64,000 nucleotides of DNA, taken from NCBI RefSeq assembly GCF_031979925.1, contig NZ_DALZFB010000005.1, forward strand, positions 248,001 to 312,000. The letters are read 5' to 3'. The notes below the pieces were generated by a model. That model worked only from the letters and a program-made list of their open reading frames with translations, ran no database searches and was not told where the DNA came from. The position numbers were made by a program, and so were the translations under genes. Position 1 is the first letter of the stretch, and every line of letters starts with the position of its first letter. Source of the stretch: Pseudescherichia sp031979925. GTDB taxonomy: Bacteria > Pseudomonadota > Gammaproteobacteria > Enterobacterales > Enterobacteriaceae. This document shows, one piece after another, positions 1-8,799 of this stretch.

Positions 1-124
1 GAGCGGCAATTTTCGCCTCGGCATCATCAATGGTGGTACCGCTGGCAGTGACGCTCTGGGCAAACGCACCAAATGAGAGGGTGGAGAGAGCAACGGCAGC
101 AACGAGAGTTTTAATCGATTTCAT
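1..124 (-). CDS. DUF1471 (YdgH/BhsA/McbA-like) small exported protein, 5' part only
   Basis: The first 41 codons of a minus-strand gene run off the left edge of the window. The start is an ATG at 122-124. The product opens with a classic signal peptide (MKSIKTLVAAVALSTLSFGAFA), followed by QSVTASGTTIDDAEAKIAA. This matches the beginning of the small periplasmic DUF1471 family (BhsA, McbA, YdgH type), whose members are linked to stress and biofilm phenotypes. The family call rests on the signal peptide and the first residues of the mature domain only. The rest of the gene and any paralogues lie outside the window. It lies downstream of the leu operon in the same orientation but behind the leu terminator, so it probably has its own promoter in 125-270. 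Confidence 0.7.
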   Translation of the reverse strand, partial: MKSIKTLVAAVALSTLSFGAFAQSVTASGTTIDDAEAKIAA

Positions 125-271
125 GATGGTAATCCTTAAGCTTGATTTTGTCTGGGGTCGTTAATTAGTTAACGATCGATAGATAAATGATAGGCGCGAT
201 CGGCTATGCACGTCAACACTATTTTATAATGACCATTAACTAATTTAAGAAAGCTAAGGAATTCAACATAT

Positions 272-302
272 AAAAAAACGGCGAGGATCGCTCCTCGCCG
301 TT
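272..302 (-). terminator. Rho-independent terminator of the leuABCD operon
   Basis: An 11-bp stem (277-287 with 292-302) closes a 4-nt loop. On the minus strand it is followed by a run of seven T. It starts 25 bases after the leuD stop codon, as expected for the end of the leu transcript. The remaining 125-270 is AT-rich and holds no gene that I can see. Confidence 0.9.
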
Positions 303-326
303 AATCGTGTTTAAAACCGATATTGT

Positions 327-932
327 TTAGCTCATAAAGGCAGGCTGCCGCTGTTCGTAGGCGGAGATCGCCTCTTCGTGTTGCAGCGTCAGGCCAATGC
401 TGTCCAGACCGTTTAACATGCAGTGGCGACGGAACGCGTCGATATTGAAGCTGTAGGATTTCTCCCCGGCGATGACCTTCTGCGCCTCCAGGTCCACTAC
501 AAAAGTGATGCCGGGATTGCTCTGCACCAGGCTAAACAGCTCATCCACCTCGCTATCGCTCAGCGTGACCGGCAGCAGCTGGTTGTTAAAGCTGTTACCG
601 TAGAAGATATCGGCAAAGCTCGGGGCAATCACTACCTTAAAGCCATAGTCGGTCAGCGCCCACGGCGCATGCTCACGCGAGGAGCCGCAGCCAAAGTTCT
701 CCCGCGCCAGCAGGATAGAGGCGCCTTTATACTGCGGAAAGTTCAGCACGAACTCTGGATTTGGCTGCTCGCCTTGGTCGTCGAGGAAGCGCCAGTCGTT
801 AAACAGATGCGCGCCGAAGCCGGTACGTGTGACCTTCTGTAAGAACTGCTTCGGAATGATCGCATCGGTATCGACGTTAGCGGCATCCAAAGGGACCACC
901 AGGCCGGTATGCTGGGTAAATTTCTCTGCCAT
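327..932 (-). CDS. leuD: 3-isopropylmalate dehydratase small subunit LeuD
   Basis: LeuD pairs with LeuC to isomerise 2-isopropylmalate to 3-isopropylmalate in cytoplasmic leucine synthesis. The 201-residue product has the usual family length. It starts MAEKFTQHTGLVVPLDAANV and carries the swivel-domain sequence ILLARENFGCGSSREHAPWAL, the aconitase-like substrate-binding loop. The ATG at 930-932 is preferred over an upstream in-frame codon because an AAGGAG ribosome site precedes it and the extra 39 residues would lie in leuC and look non-coding (proline-rich, out of family). It is the last gene of leuABCD, 10 bases after leuC. Confidence 0.97.
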   Translation of the reverse strand: MAEKFTQHTGLVVPLDAANVDTDAIIPKQFLQKVTRTGFGAHLFNDWRFLDDQGEQPNPEFVLNFPQYKGASILLARENFGCGSSREHAPWALTDYGFKVVIAPSFADIFYGNSFNNQLLPVTLSDSEVDELFSLVQSNPGITFVVDLEAQKVIAGEKSYSFNIDAFRRHCMLNGLDSIGLTLQHEEAISAYEQRQPAFMS

Positions 933-942
933 GATGGTCTCC

Positions 943-2343
943 TTATTTGATGCTGCGAATATCGGCGAAGTGGCCGGTGACGGCGGCGGCGGCGGCCATG
1001 GCCGGGCTGACCAGATGGGTACGTCCCCCGCGCCCCTGGCGGCCTTCAAAGTTGCGGTTGCTGGTAGAGGCGCAGCGCTCGCCTGGATTCAGGCGATCGT
1101 TGTTCATTGCCAGGCACATGGAGCAGCCCGGCAGACGCCACTCAAAGCCCGCCTCAATAAAGATCTTATCCAGGCCTTCCGCTTCTGCCTGGGCCTTCAC
1201 CGGGCCAGAGCCAGGTACCACCAGCGCCTGAACGCCCGGTGCAACCTTACGCCCTTTGGCAATCTCTGCCGCCGCGCGCAGGTCTTCAATGCGCGAGTTG
1301 GTGCAGGAGCCGATAAATACCTTGTCGATGCTCACTTCTGTCAGCGGGATGCCCGGCTTCAGGCCCATATAGGCCAGCGCCTTCTCTGCGCTGGCACGCT
1401 CAACCGGATCGGCAAACGAAGCTGGATCGGGAATGTTTTCACCCACGGCGATGACCTGGCCTGGGTTAGTTCCCCAGGTGATCTGCGGGGCAATCTCTGC
1501 CGCCTGCAATGTGACGACGGTATCAAAGGTCGCGCCCTCGTCAGACTTCAGCGTCTTCCAGTAGGCCACTGCGTCATCGAAATCTTTGCCTTTCGGCGCG
1601 TGCAGACGGCCTTTGACGTAGTTAAAGGTGGTTTCGTCAGGGGCGACGATACCGGCTTTAGCGCCCATCTCGATGGCCATGTTGCACAGGGTCATCCGAC
1701 CCTCCATGCTCAACGCCTGAATGGCTTCACCGCAGAACTCGACGACGTGGCCGGTACCGCCCGCGCTGCCGGTCTTGCCGATGATCGCCAGTACGATATC
1801 TTTTGCGGTAATACCCGCTGCGGCGTGGCCCTGCACCTCAATCTTCATGGTTTTGGCACGGCCCTGCTTCAGGGTCTGGGTTGCCAGCACGTGCTCTACT
1901 TCCGAGGTGCCGATCCCGAATGCCAGCGCACCAAATGCGCCGTGAGTGGCGGTGTGGGAGTCGCCACAGACGATGGTCATCCCCGGCAGGGTGATGCCCT
2001 GCTCCGGCCCCATCACGTGGACGATGCCCTGGTAGGGGTGGTTCAGATCGTACAGCTCTACGCCAAACTCGTTGCAGTTCTTAATCAGCTCCTGCATCTG
2101 AATGCGCGCCATCTCGCCCGAGGCGTTGATATCTTTCGTCTGGGTCGAGACGTTGTGATCCATGGTGGCGAAGGTTTTACCCGGCTGACGCACCGGACGA
2201 TGGTGCGCGCGCAGGCCATCAAACGCCTGCGGAGAGGTTACCTCATGCACCAGGTGACGATCGATATAGAGCAGTGGGGTCTCGTTCGGCGCTTCATAGA
2301 CCACGTGGGCGTCAAACAACTTCTCATACAAACTCTTGGCCAT
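943..2343 (-). CDS. leuC: 3-isopropylmalate dehydratase large subunit LeuC
   Basis: This is the large subunit of isopropylmalate isomerase and carries the [4Fe-4S] cluster. The 466 residues equal the E. coli length. The cluster ligands are visible as Cys347 (FIGSCTNSR) and Cys407/Cys410 (PGCSMC), the aconitase-superfamily pattern. The conserved CGDSHTATHGAFGALAFGIG segment lies near residues 126-145. It starts at ATG 2341-2343, only two bases after the leuB stop, so it is probably translationally coupled. A long reading frame on the opposite strand of this gene is a coding shadow. Confidence 0.98.
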   Translation of the reverse strand: MAKSLYEKLFDAHVVYEAPNETPLLYIDRHLVHEVTSPQAFDGLRAHHRPVRQPGKTFATMDHNVSTQTKDINASGEMARIQMQELIKNCNEFGVELYDLNHPYQGIVHVMGPEQGITLPGMTIVCGDSHTATHGAFGALAFGIGTSEVEHVLATQTLKQGRAKTMKIEVQGHAAAGITAKDIVLAIIGKTGSAGGTGHVVEFCGEAIQALSMEGRMTLCNMAIEMGAKAGIVAPDETTFNYVKGRLHAPKGKDFDDAVAYWKTLKSDEGATFDTVVTLQAAEIAPQITWGTNPGQVIAVGENIPDPASFADPVERASAEKALAYMGLKPGIPLTEVSIDKVFIGSCTNSRIEDLRAAAEIAKGRKVAPGVQALVVPGSGPVKAQAEAEGLDKIFIEAGFEWRLPGCSMCLAMNNDRLNPGERCASTSNRNFEGRQGRGGRTHLVSPAMAAAAAVTGHFADIRSIK

Positions 2344-2345
2344 GA

Positions 2346-3437
2346 TTACACCCCTTCCGCTACGTAGCGGGCAATAATGTCGCCCATCTCATCAGTACTG
2401 ACCGCCGCGCCGCCGCGGGCCAGGTCACCGGTGCGCACACCCTCTTCCAGCGCGCGGTTAATGGCGGCTTCAATCGCGTCCGCCGCATCGTTGGCGTTCA
2501 GGCTATAGCGCAGCAGCAGGGCCAGGGAGAGGATCTGAGCAATCGGGTTAGCAATATTTTTCCCGGCGATGTCCGGAGCGGAGCCGCCTGCCGGCTCATA
2601 CAGGCCAAAGCCCTGCTCGTTGAGGCTGGCCGAGGGCAGCATCCCCATCGAGCCGGTGATCATCGCGCACTCGTCGGAGAGGATGTCGCCAAACAGGTTG
2701 GAGCAGAGCAGAACGTCAAACTGGGACGGATCCTTAATCAGCTGCATGGTGGCGTTGTCGATGTACATATGCGCCAGCTCAACGTCCGGATACTCTTTGG
2801 CGATCTCGTTAACGATCTCGCGCCACAGCAGGGAAGTTTGCAGCACGTTAGCCTTATCGATAGAGGTCACTTTATTCCGGCGTTTGCGCGCGGACTCAAA
2901 GGCGATGCGGGCGATGCGCTCGATCTCGAAACGGTGATAGACCTCGGTATCAAACGCTTTTTCATGCGGGCCGCTGCCTTCGCGGCCCTTTGGCTGGCCG
3001 AAGTAGATCCCACCGGTCAGCTCGCGTACGCAGAGAATATCAAAGCCGTTAGCGGCGATGTCCGCCCGCAGCGGGCAGAAGGCTTCCAGCCCCTGATACA
3101 GCTTCGCCGGACGCAGATTGCTGAACAGCTTAAAGTGCTTACGCAGCGGCAGCAGCGCGCCGCGCTCTGGCTGCTGGGCCGGGGGCAGGTGTTCCCACTT
3201 CGGGCCACCGACCGAGCCGAACAGAATGGCGTCGGCCTGCTCGCAGCCAACAACGGTGGCCTGCGGCAGCGGGTTACCGTGGCGGTCAATGGCAATCCCG
3301 CCCACGTCGTAGTGGCTGGTGGAGATGTGCAGGGAGAAACGCTGACGAATTGCTTCCAGTACTTTCAGGGCTTGCGCCATCACTTCCGGGCCAATACCGT
3401 CGCCCGGCAAAACTGCAATATGATAATTTTTAGACAT
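2346..3437 (-). CDS. leuB: 3-isopropylmalate dehydrogenase LeuB
   Basis: LeuB oxidatively decarboxylates 3-isopropylmalate to 2-oxoisocaproate with NAD+. The product is 363 residues starting MSKNYHIAVLPGDGIGPEV, the nucleotide-binding opening of the beta-decarboxylating dehydrogenases. The metal-binding aspartates lie in NLFGDILSDE near residue 250, and GSAPDIAGKNIANP follows. I chose the ATG at 3435-3437. It overlaps the leuA stop as TGATG and gives the family length. A GTG one codon upstream (3438-3440) is also in frame but would sit inside the leuA stop context. The 1-base overlap implies translational coupling with leuA. Confidence 0.98.
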   Translation of the reverse strand: MSKNYHIAVLPGDGIGPEVMAQALKVLEAIRQRFSLHISTSHYDVGGIAIDRHGNPLPQATVVGCEQADAILFGSVGGPKWEHLPPAQQPERGALLPLRKHFKLFSNLRPAKLYQGLEAFCPLRADIAANGFDILCVRELTGGIYFGQPKGREGSGPHEKAFDTEVYHRFEIERIARIAFESARKRRNKVTSIDKANVLQTSLLWREIVNEIAKEYPDVELAHMYIDNATMQLIKDPSQFDVLLCSNLFGDILSDECAMITGSMGMLPSASLNEQGFGLYEPAGGSAPDIAGKNIANPIAQILSLALLLRYSLNANDAADAIEAAINRALEEGVRTGDLARGGAAVSTDEMGDIIARYVAEGV

Positions 3438-5008
3438 CACACGGTTTCCTGGTTGTTTTCTTTTATTGCTTTACGCTGCAGCTCTTTTTCAACTTCGTTG
3501 GCGCGCCAGATGTTATTCAGCACGTGTACCATCGCTTTTGCAGAGGACTCAACGATGTCGGTCGCCAGGCCCACGCCGTGGAAACGACGGCCGTTATAGT
3601 TCGCCACGATATCCACCTGGCCGAGGGCATCTTTACCATGGCCTTTGGCGCTCAGCTGGTACTTCACCAGCTCGATATCGTAGTCGGTGATGCGGTTAAT
3701 CGCCTGGTAGACAGCATCCACCGGACCGTTGCCGTTGGCAGCTTCGGCTTTCACCTCCTCACCGCAGACCAGCTTCACGGAGGCGGTGGCCATCGCGTTG
3801 GAGCCGGACTGCACGCTGAAGTAGTCCAGGCGGAAGTGCTCTGGCTCCTCCTGCTGCTTGTTGATGAAGGCCAGCGCTTCCAGATCGTAATCAAACACCT
3901 GACCCTTCTTATCCGCCAGCTTCAGGAAAGCGTCATACAGGTTATCCAGGCTGTAGTCGCTCTCTTTATAGCCCATCTCATCCATGCGATGCTTCACCGC
4001 CGCACGGCCAGAGCGGGAGGTCAGGTTCAGCTGCACCTGGTTCAGGCCGATAGACTCCGGGGTCATGATTTCGTAGTTTTCACGGTTCTTCAGCACGCCA
4101 TCCTGATGAATACCGGAGGAGTGGGCAAACGCGCCGGTGCCAACAATCGCCTTGTTCGCCGGTACAGGCATATTACAGATCTGGCTGACCATCTGGCTGG
4201 TGCGCCAGATCTCCTGGTGATTGATGCGGGTTTGCAGGTTCATGATGTCCTTACGCACCTTAATCGCCATGATCACCTCTTCCAGCGAGCAGTTACCGGC
4301 GCGCTCGCCGATACCGTTCATCGCACCTTCAACCTGGCGTGCCCCGGCATGGACCGCCGCGATGGCGTTGCCAACGGCGAGGCCTAAATCGTCGTGGGTA
4401 TGAACAGAGATGATGGCTTGATCGATGTTAGGCACGCGCTCATACAGGCCAGTAATGATATTGGCGAACTCGAAGGGCATGGTGTAGCCGACGGTGTCCG
4501 GAATATTGATGGTCTTCGCCCCGGCGTTAATCGCCGCCTCAACCACCCGCGCCAGATCGGCAATCGGGGTACGGCCCGCATCCTCACAGGAGAACTCGAC
4601 GTCGTCGGTATAGTTACGTGCGCGCTTGACCATATAGACCGCGCGTTCGATCACCTCGTCCAGGGTGCTGCGCAGCTTAGTGGCGATGTGCATCGGGGAG
4701 GTAGCAATAAAGGTATGGATACGGAAAGCCTCAGCGACCTTCAGCGACTCTGCCGCCACGTCGATATCTTTCTCCACGCAGCGCGCCAGGGCACAGACGC
4801 GGCTATTTTTCACCTGACGAGCGATGGTCTGTACGGACTCAAAGTCGCCCGGAGAAGAGACCGGAAAGCCTACCTCCATCACGTCTACGCCCATACGCTC
4901 AAGCGCCAGTGCAATCTGCAGTTTCTCTTTTACACTCAGGCTTGCCTGTAACGCCTGTTCACCGTCGCGTAAGGTGGTATCGAAAATGGTAACGTGCTGC
5001 TGGCTCAT
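3437..5008 (-). CDS. leuA: 2-isopropylmalate synthase LeuA
   Basis: LeuA condenses acetyl-CoA with 2-oxoisovalerate, the committed and leucine-inhibited step of leucine synthesis. The 523 residues match the E. coli enzyme. The N-terminal HMGL-like TIM barrel opens with FDTTLRDGEQA (residues 9-19), and the metal-binding HTHDD lies near residue 203. The C-terminal region from about residue 390 is the LeuA dimer regulatory domain that binds leucine. The ATG at 5006-5008 is preceded by a weak AAGGA ribosome site. Expression is controlled by the leuL attenuator just upstream. Confidence 0.98.
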   Translation of the reverse strand: MSQQHVTIFDTTLRDGEQALQASLSVKEKLQIALALERMGVDVMEVGFPVSSPGDFESVQTIARQVKNSRVCALARCVEKDIDVAAESLKVAEAFRIHTFIATSPMHIATKLRSTLDEVIERAVYMVKRARNYTDDVEFSCEDAGRTPIADLARVVEAAINAGAKTINIPDTVGYTMPFEFANIITGLYERVPNIDQAIISVHTHDDLGLAVGNAIAAVHAGARQVEGAMNGIGERAGNCSLEEVIMAIKVRKDIMNLQTRINHQEIWRTSQMVSQICNMPVPANKAIVGTGAFAHSSGIHQDGVLKNRENYEIMTPESIGLNQVQLNLTSRSGRAAVKHRMDEMGYKESDYSLDNLYDAFLKLADKKGQVFDYDLEALAFINKQQEEPEHFRLDYFSVQSGSNAMATASVKLVCGEEVKAEAANGNGPVDAVYQAINRITDYDIELVKYQLSAKGHGKDALGQVDIVANYNGRRFHGVGLATDIVESSAKAMVHVLNNIWRANEVEKELQRKAIKENNQETV

Positions 5009-5053
5009 GGTTTAGGTCCTTGTCTGTCGGAAGTCGCCTTGTGCTACGAGCAT

Positions 5054-5080
5054 AAAAAAACCCGCGCATTGGCGCGGGTT
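5054..5080 (-). terminator. leu operon attenuator terminator
   Basis: A 9-bp GC-rich stem (5059-5067 with 5072-5080) closes a 4-nt loop. On the minus strand it is followed by seven T. It lies between leuL and leuA, exactly where the attenuator of the enteric leu operon sits. Stalling of ribosomes on the leucine codons of leuL would prevent this hairpin from forming and let RNA polymerase enter leuA. Confidence 0.9.
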
Positions 5081-5103
5081 CTCTGTTTTAACCGGAAGCT
5101 GAC

Positions 5104-5190
5104 TTAACTCTGTTTGTCGCCCACCAGTCCACCGCGCAATGAGGATGCGTTTAGTAGTAGTAGACCGGCGATACGAACGTTGCGAATCAT
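5104..5190 (-). CDS. leuL: leu operon leader peptide LeuL
   Basis: This is a 28-codon frame from ATG at 5188-5190 to TAA at 5104-5106. It reads MIRNVRIAGLLLLNASSLRGG followed by LVGDKQS. Residues 10-13 are four consecutive leucines, all encoded by the rare codon CTA (5152-5163). This is the hallmark of the enteric leu leader: low charged tRNA-Leu stalls the ribosome here and disables the downstream attenuator hairpin. A ribosome site (CTGGAG) lies 8-13 bases upstream. The C-terminal residues differ from the E. coli peptide as I recall it, but the length and control codons are the same. Confidence 0.93.
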   Translation of the reverse strand: MIRNVRIAGLLLLNASSLRGGLVGDKQS

Positions 5191-5224
5191 GCGTCAGGCT
5201 CCAGATGAAATCGATATGCTTTTA

Positions 5225-5253
5225 GTGGTACTGGATATGCTAAGTGATGTCAA
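5225..5253 (-). promoter_or_regulatory. leu operon promoter
   Basis: On the minus strand a perfect TTGACA (5248-5253) is followed after 17 bases by TACCAC (5225-5230), about 35 bases upstream of the leuL start. The same arrangement of a consensus -35 and a weak -10 is found in the E. coli leu promoter. The -10 assignment is the less certain part. Confidence 0.65.
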
Positions 5254-5795
5254 CAGCAGAGGTGGAAAAAAGGGTGCAGGTGGGATCGGGCTGGTTAGTT
5301 TATTGTGCTATTTAGGACACTTCAGGCAAAACATTTTCATTATGCGCGCTGCGTTTTTGCGTAGGGCTGTATCTGAATATATTTTACTTACAAATACATA
5401 TACATTGTCATAGATAAAAAACGCGGCTTACTCGCTTGATTTAGCAAGGTTTAATATTTTTATAATGTGTTTTTTATATGTTTGATCACAAAAGTGATAC
5501 AATCAATATTCATTTTACCAATATTTAATTAGTTGATTTTAGAAAATCTGAATTTTATTTTAAGTATATATCGCTTTGATTATTCATGATGATTATGTTT
5601 TTATTGCGCGCATACTGTTCAGGTTATGCGTTGGATAATAAAAGAACGTAGCGTCGAGCGTGTGACTCTCGTCAGGTTATCCAAAATTACACTGTATTTT
5701 TTATAAATTTGTAACATACTGCTTTTGCCTATTTATATGTCCTGTATGCCATATTTATAGCCAGGCTATTCGCTTGCCAGCAAAAGGAGTTTAGC
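5254..5795. other. AT-rich leuL-leuO intergenic control region, no gene
   Basis: About 540 bases of very AT-rich DNA separate the divergent leu promoter from leuO. There are many A and T tracts but no reading frame with a ribosome site. In E. coli the equivalent stretch is a known H-NS silencing and LeuO binding region. The base composition here is consistent with that role, but I did not locate individual sites. Confidence 0.6.
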
Positions 5796-6761
5796 ATGAC
5801 AGTGGAGTCACAAATGTCAGAAGCCAAAGATGAATACCTCTCGATACCCTATGATATGAAAACAAAGCTCCGTCAGGTCGATCTTAATTTATTAACCGTT
5901 TTCGATGCGGTTATGCAGGAGCAAAACATCACCCGAGCCGCGCGCAATCTCGGCATGTCGCAGCCGGCGGTCAGCAACGCGGTAGCCCGGTTGAAGGTGC
6001 TGTTTAACGACGATCTCTTCTCCCGCTATGGCCGTGGGATCAAGCCTACGGCACGAGCCTATCAGCTTTTTGGCTCGGTTCACCAGGCATTACAGCTTAT
6101 TCAAAATGAACTTCCCGGCTCTGGCTTTGATCCGCTTAAAAGCGAGCGTATTTTCCATATCTGTATCTGTAGCCCATTGGATACCTGGCTGACGTCAATT
6201 ATCTATAATCGTGTTGAAAAAGAAGCACCTAACATTCATTTGGTCTTTAGCTCAGCGTTGGATAAAAATATTGAGCATCAGCTGCGCTATCAGGAAACTG
6301 GGTTTGTTATTGGCTATGAAGAGTTTAAGCGTCCAGAGTTCTCCTGCCTGCCGCTTTTTAATGATGAAATGGTACTGGTCGCCAGTAAAAAACATCCACA
6401 TATATATCACCCCTTAACCGAGGCCGATATATATAAACAGGAGCATGCGGTAGTTTCTCTCGAACGTTATGCCTCTTTTAGCCAGCCATGGTATGACACG
6501 CCGGATAAACAGAGCTGTATCGCCTACCAGGGAATGGCGCTGGTTAGCGTGCTTAACGTCGTCTCGCAAACTCAGCTGGTCTGCATTGCACCACGCTGGT
6601 TAAGCGAAAAATTTGCCGACAGTCTGGAGCTACAAATTATGCCGCTGCCGTTAAAGCGTAATAGCCGTACCTGTTTCCTGTCATGGCACGAGGCAGCCGG
6701 GCGTGATAAAGGCCATCAGTGGATGGAAGAGCTATTAATTGACGTCTGCCGTCGCGTATAA
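5796..6761 (+). CDS. leuO: LysR-type global regulator LeuO
   Basis: LeuO is a LysR-family DNA-binding regulator that antagonises H-NS and controls stress, cas and bgl-type genes in enterics. The 321-residue product has an N-terminal winged helix-turn-helix (residues about 29-90, including VDLNLLTVFDAVMQEQNITR and GMSQPAVSNAVARLK) and a C-terminal effector domain ending in HEAAGRDKGHQWMEE. The ATG at 5796 has a strong AAAGGAG site 8 bases upstream. The N-terminal tail before VDLNLL differs in sequence and is about seven residues longer than the E. coli protein. The gene is divergent from leuLABCD and upstream of ilvIH, as in other enterics. Confidence 0.96.
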   Translation: MTVESQMSEAKDEYLSIPYDMKTKLRQVDLNLLTVFDAVMQEQNITRAARNLGMSQPAVSNAVARLKVLFNDDLFSRYGRGIKPTARAYQLFGSVHQALQLIQNELPGSGFDPLKSERIFHICICSPLDTWLTSIIYNRVEKEAPNIHLVFSSALDKNIEHQLRYQETGFVIGYEEFKRPEFSCLPLFNDEMVLVASKKHPHIYHPLTEADIYKQEHAVVSLERYASFSQPWYDTPDKQSCIAYQGMALVSVLNVVSQTQLVCIAPRWLSEKFADSLELQIMPLPLKRNSRTCFLSWHEAAGRDKGHQWMEELLIDVCRRV

Positions 6762-6772
6762 GCCAGCGATCG

Positions 6773-6797
6773 AAACCGGGTAGCTGCTATCCGGTTT
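6773..6797 (+). terminator. Hairpin after leuO, probable transcript end
   Basis: An 11-bp stem with one G-T pair (6773-6783 with 6787-6797) and a 3-nt loop begins 12 bases after the leuO stop codon. There is no clear T run after it, so it may be a weak or Rho-assisted terminator or only a 3'-end stabilising hairpin. Confidence 0.5.
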
Positions 6798-7072
6798 ATG
6801 CTGCAAACAGGCTCGTCTACGCTATTTTTGACTAATGTGATTTTTATCTATGCTTTGTCGGCGGGTGAAAAATGGATGAATTGCTGTACATGGCCCGTTT
6901 CAAATGATGAAGCATCATTCGCTTTCCTTATTGCAGTTAAATCCACTAATAACTTTTTATTCACCTCCAGCTTCCTCTTTTAACCTGCTGCAACGCTAAT
7001 CGTTTGCTAATTGCCTGCCCCGTAATCAGCAGTTAAGGTAACTGACACTATATATATGCCTGGAGGCAAGTC
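6798..7072 (+). promoter_or_regulatory. ilvIH upstream regulatory region
   Basis: These 275 AT-rich bases precede ilvI. In E. coli the matching region carries the Lrp-activated ilvIH promoter with several cooperative Lrp sites. I see compatible AT-rich sequence and a good ribosome site (TGGAGG, 7057-7064 area) but cannot place the Lrp sites or the -10/-35 with confidence. A 61-codon frame inside it (6798-6983) has no ribosome site and is not called. Confidence 0.45.
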
Positions 7073-8797
7073 ATGGAGATGTTGTCTGGAGCCGAGATGG
7101 TCGTCCGATCGCTCATCGATCAGGGGGTAAAGCAGGTCTTTGGTTACCCTGGAGGGGCCGTCCTTGATATCTACGACGCATTGCACACGGTCGGCGGCAT
7201 TGAGCATGTGCTGGTGCGGCACGAGCAGGCGGCGGTCCATATGGCGGACGGGCTGGCGCGCGCCACTGGCGAAGTGGGCGTGGTGCTGGTCACCTCCGGG
7301 CCTGGCGCAACCAACGCGATTACCGGTATTGCCACCGCCTATATGGACTCTATTCCGCTGGTGGTGCTCTCCGGACAGGTTGCCACCTCGCTGATAGGCT
7401 ACGATGCTTTTCAGGAGTGCGATATGGTGGGGATCTCCCGCCCGGTGGTGAAACACAGCTTCCTGGTCAAGCAGGCGGAAGATATTCCCGGCATCCTGAA
7501 AAAAGCCTTCTGGCTGGCCTCCACCGGCCGTCCTGGTCCGGTAGTGGTCGATCTGCCGAAAGACATCATGAGCCCCGCCAATAAGCTGCCCTACGTCTGG
7601 CCGGAGTCGGTGAGCATGCGCTCCTATAACCCCACTACTCAGGGACATAAGGGACAGATCAAGCGCGCCTTACAGACGCTGATCGCCGCCAAAAAGCCGG
7701 TGGTCTACGTTGGGGGCGGGGCGATCAACGCCGCCTGCGATAAACAGCTGCGCGAGCTGGCCGAGAAGCTGAACCTGCCGGTCGTCTCGTCATTAATGGG
7801 GTTAGGCGCGTTTCCGGCTACCCACCGCCAGGCGCTGGGGATGCTGGGGATGCATGGCACCTACGAAGCCAACATGACGATGCACCACTCCGACGTGATC
7901 TTTGCCGTTGGTGTGCGCTTCGACGATCGCACCACCAACAATTTGATGAAATACTGCCCGAACGCCACGGTGCTGCATATCGATATCGACCCAACCTCGA
8001 TCTCGAAAACGGTGGCGGCGGACGTTCCTATCGTAGGCGACGCCCGGCTGGTGCTGGAGCAGATGCTGGAGCTGCTGGCCCAGGAGGAGAGCGTTCAGCC
8101 CCTCGACGACATTCGCGACTGGTGGCTAACAATCGATACCTGGCGCGCCCGTCAGTGTCTGAAGTACGACACCCAGAGCGAGAGCATCAAGCCGCAGGCG
8201 GTGATTGAAGCTATCTGGCGTCTGACCGATGGCGATGCCTACGTCACCTCTGACGTAGGCCAGCACCAGATGTTTGCTGCCCTCTATTATCCTTTCGATA
8301 AGCCGCGACGCTGGATCAACTCCGGCGGCCTCGGCACGATGGGCTTTGGCCTGCCTGCCGCGCTGGGGGTAAAGATGGCTCTGCCGGAAGAGACGGTGGT
8401 CTGCGTGACCGGCGACGGCAGTATCCAGATGAACATTCAGGAGCTGTCGACGGCGCTGCAGTATGAGCTGCCGGTGCTGGTGCTGAATCTTAATAACCGC
8501 TATCTCGGGATGGTGAAGCAGTGGCAGGATATGATCTATTCCGGCCGCCACTCGCAGTCCTATATGCAATCCCTCCCGGACTTTGCCCGCCTGGCCGAAG
8601 CCTACGGCCACGTGGGTATCCAAATTACCCGCCCCGATGAGCTGGAAGCGAAGCTGAGCGAGGCCCTGACGCAGGTGAAAAATGGCCGTCTGGTGTTTGT
8701 CGACGTGACCGTTGATGGCAGTGAACACGTGTATCCCATGCAGATCCGTGGAGGCGGCATGGATGAGATGTGGTTAAGCAAAACGGAGAGAACCTGA
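7073..8797 (+). CDS. ilvI: Acetolactate synthase III large (catalytic) subunit IlvI
   Basis: IlvI is the thiamine diphosphate enzyme that makes acetolactate or acetohydroxybutyrate for valine, leucine and isoleucine synthesis. The 574 residues equal the E. coli length. The catalytic glutamate is Glu51 in VRHEQAAVHMADG. The ThDP/Mg motif is GDGSIQMNIQE near residue 447, ending with NLNNRYLGM. The order is PYR domain, central FAD-binding domain, then PP domain. The ATG at 7073 has a GGAGG site upstream. It is followed by its regulatory subunit gene after two bases. Confidence 0.98.
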   Translation: MEMLSGAEMVVRSLIDQGVKQVFGYPGGAVLDIYDALHTVGGIEHVLVRHEQAAVHMADGLARATGEVGVVLVTSGPGATNAITGIATAYMDSIPLVVLSGQVATSLIGYDAFQECDMVGISRPVVKHSFLVKQAEDIPGILKKAFWLASTGRPGPVVVDLPKDIMSPANKLPYVWPESVSMRSYNPTTQGHKGQIKRALQTLIAAKKPVVYVGGGAINAACDKQLRELAEKLNLPVVSSLMGLGAFPATHRQALGMLGMHGTYEANMTMHHSDVIFAVGVRFDDRTTNNLMKYCPNATVLHIDIDPTSISKTVAADVPIVGDARLVLEQMLELLAQEESVQPLDDIRDWWLTIDTWRARQCLKYDTQSESIKPQAVIEAIWRLTDGDAYVTSDVGQHQMFAALYYPFDKPRRWINSGGLGTMGFGLPAALGVKMALPEETVVCVTGDGSIQMNIQELSTALQYELPVLVLNLNNRYLGMVKQWQDMIYSGRHSQSYMQSLPDFARLAEAYGHVGIQITRPDELEAKLSEALTQVKNGRLVFVDVTVDGSEHVYPMQIRGGGMDEMWLSKTERT

Positions 8798-8799
8798 TT

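Noticed and set aside
829..2367. 512-codon plus-strand frame opposite leuC and the start of leuD
   Set aside because: The minus strand encodes intact LeuC with all cluster cysteines. The plus-strand frame has no ribosome site or recognisable domain.
6798..6983. 61-codon plus-strand frame between leuO and ilvI
   Set aside because: No ribosome site, poor composition, and it lies in the expected ilvIH control region.
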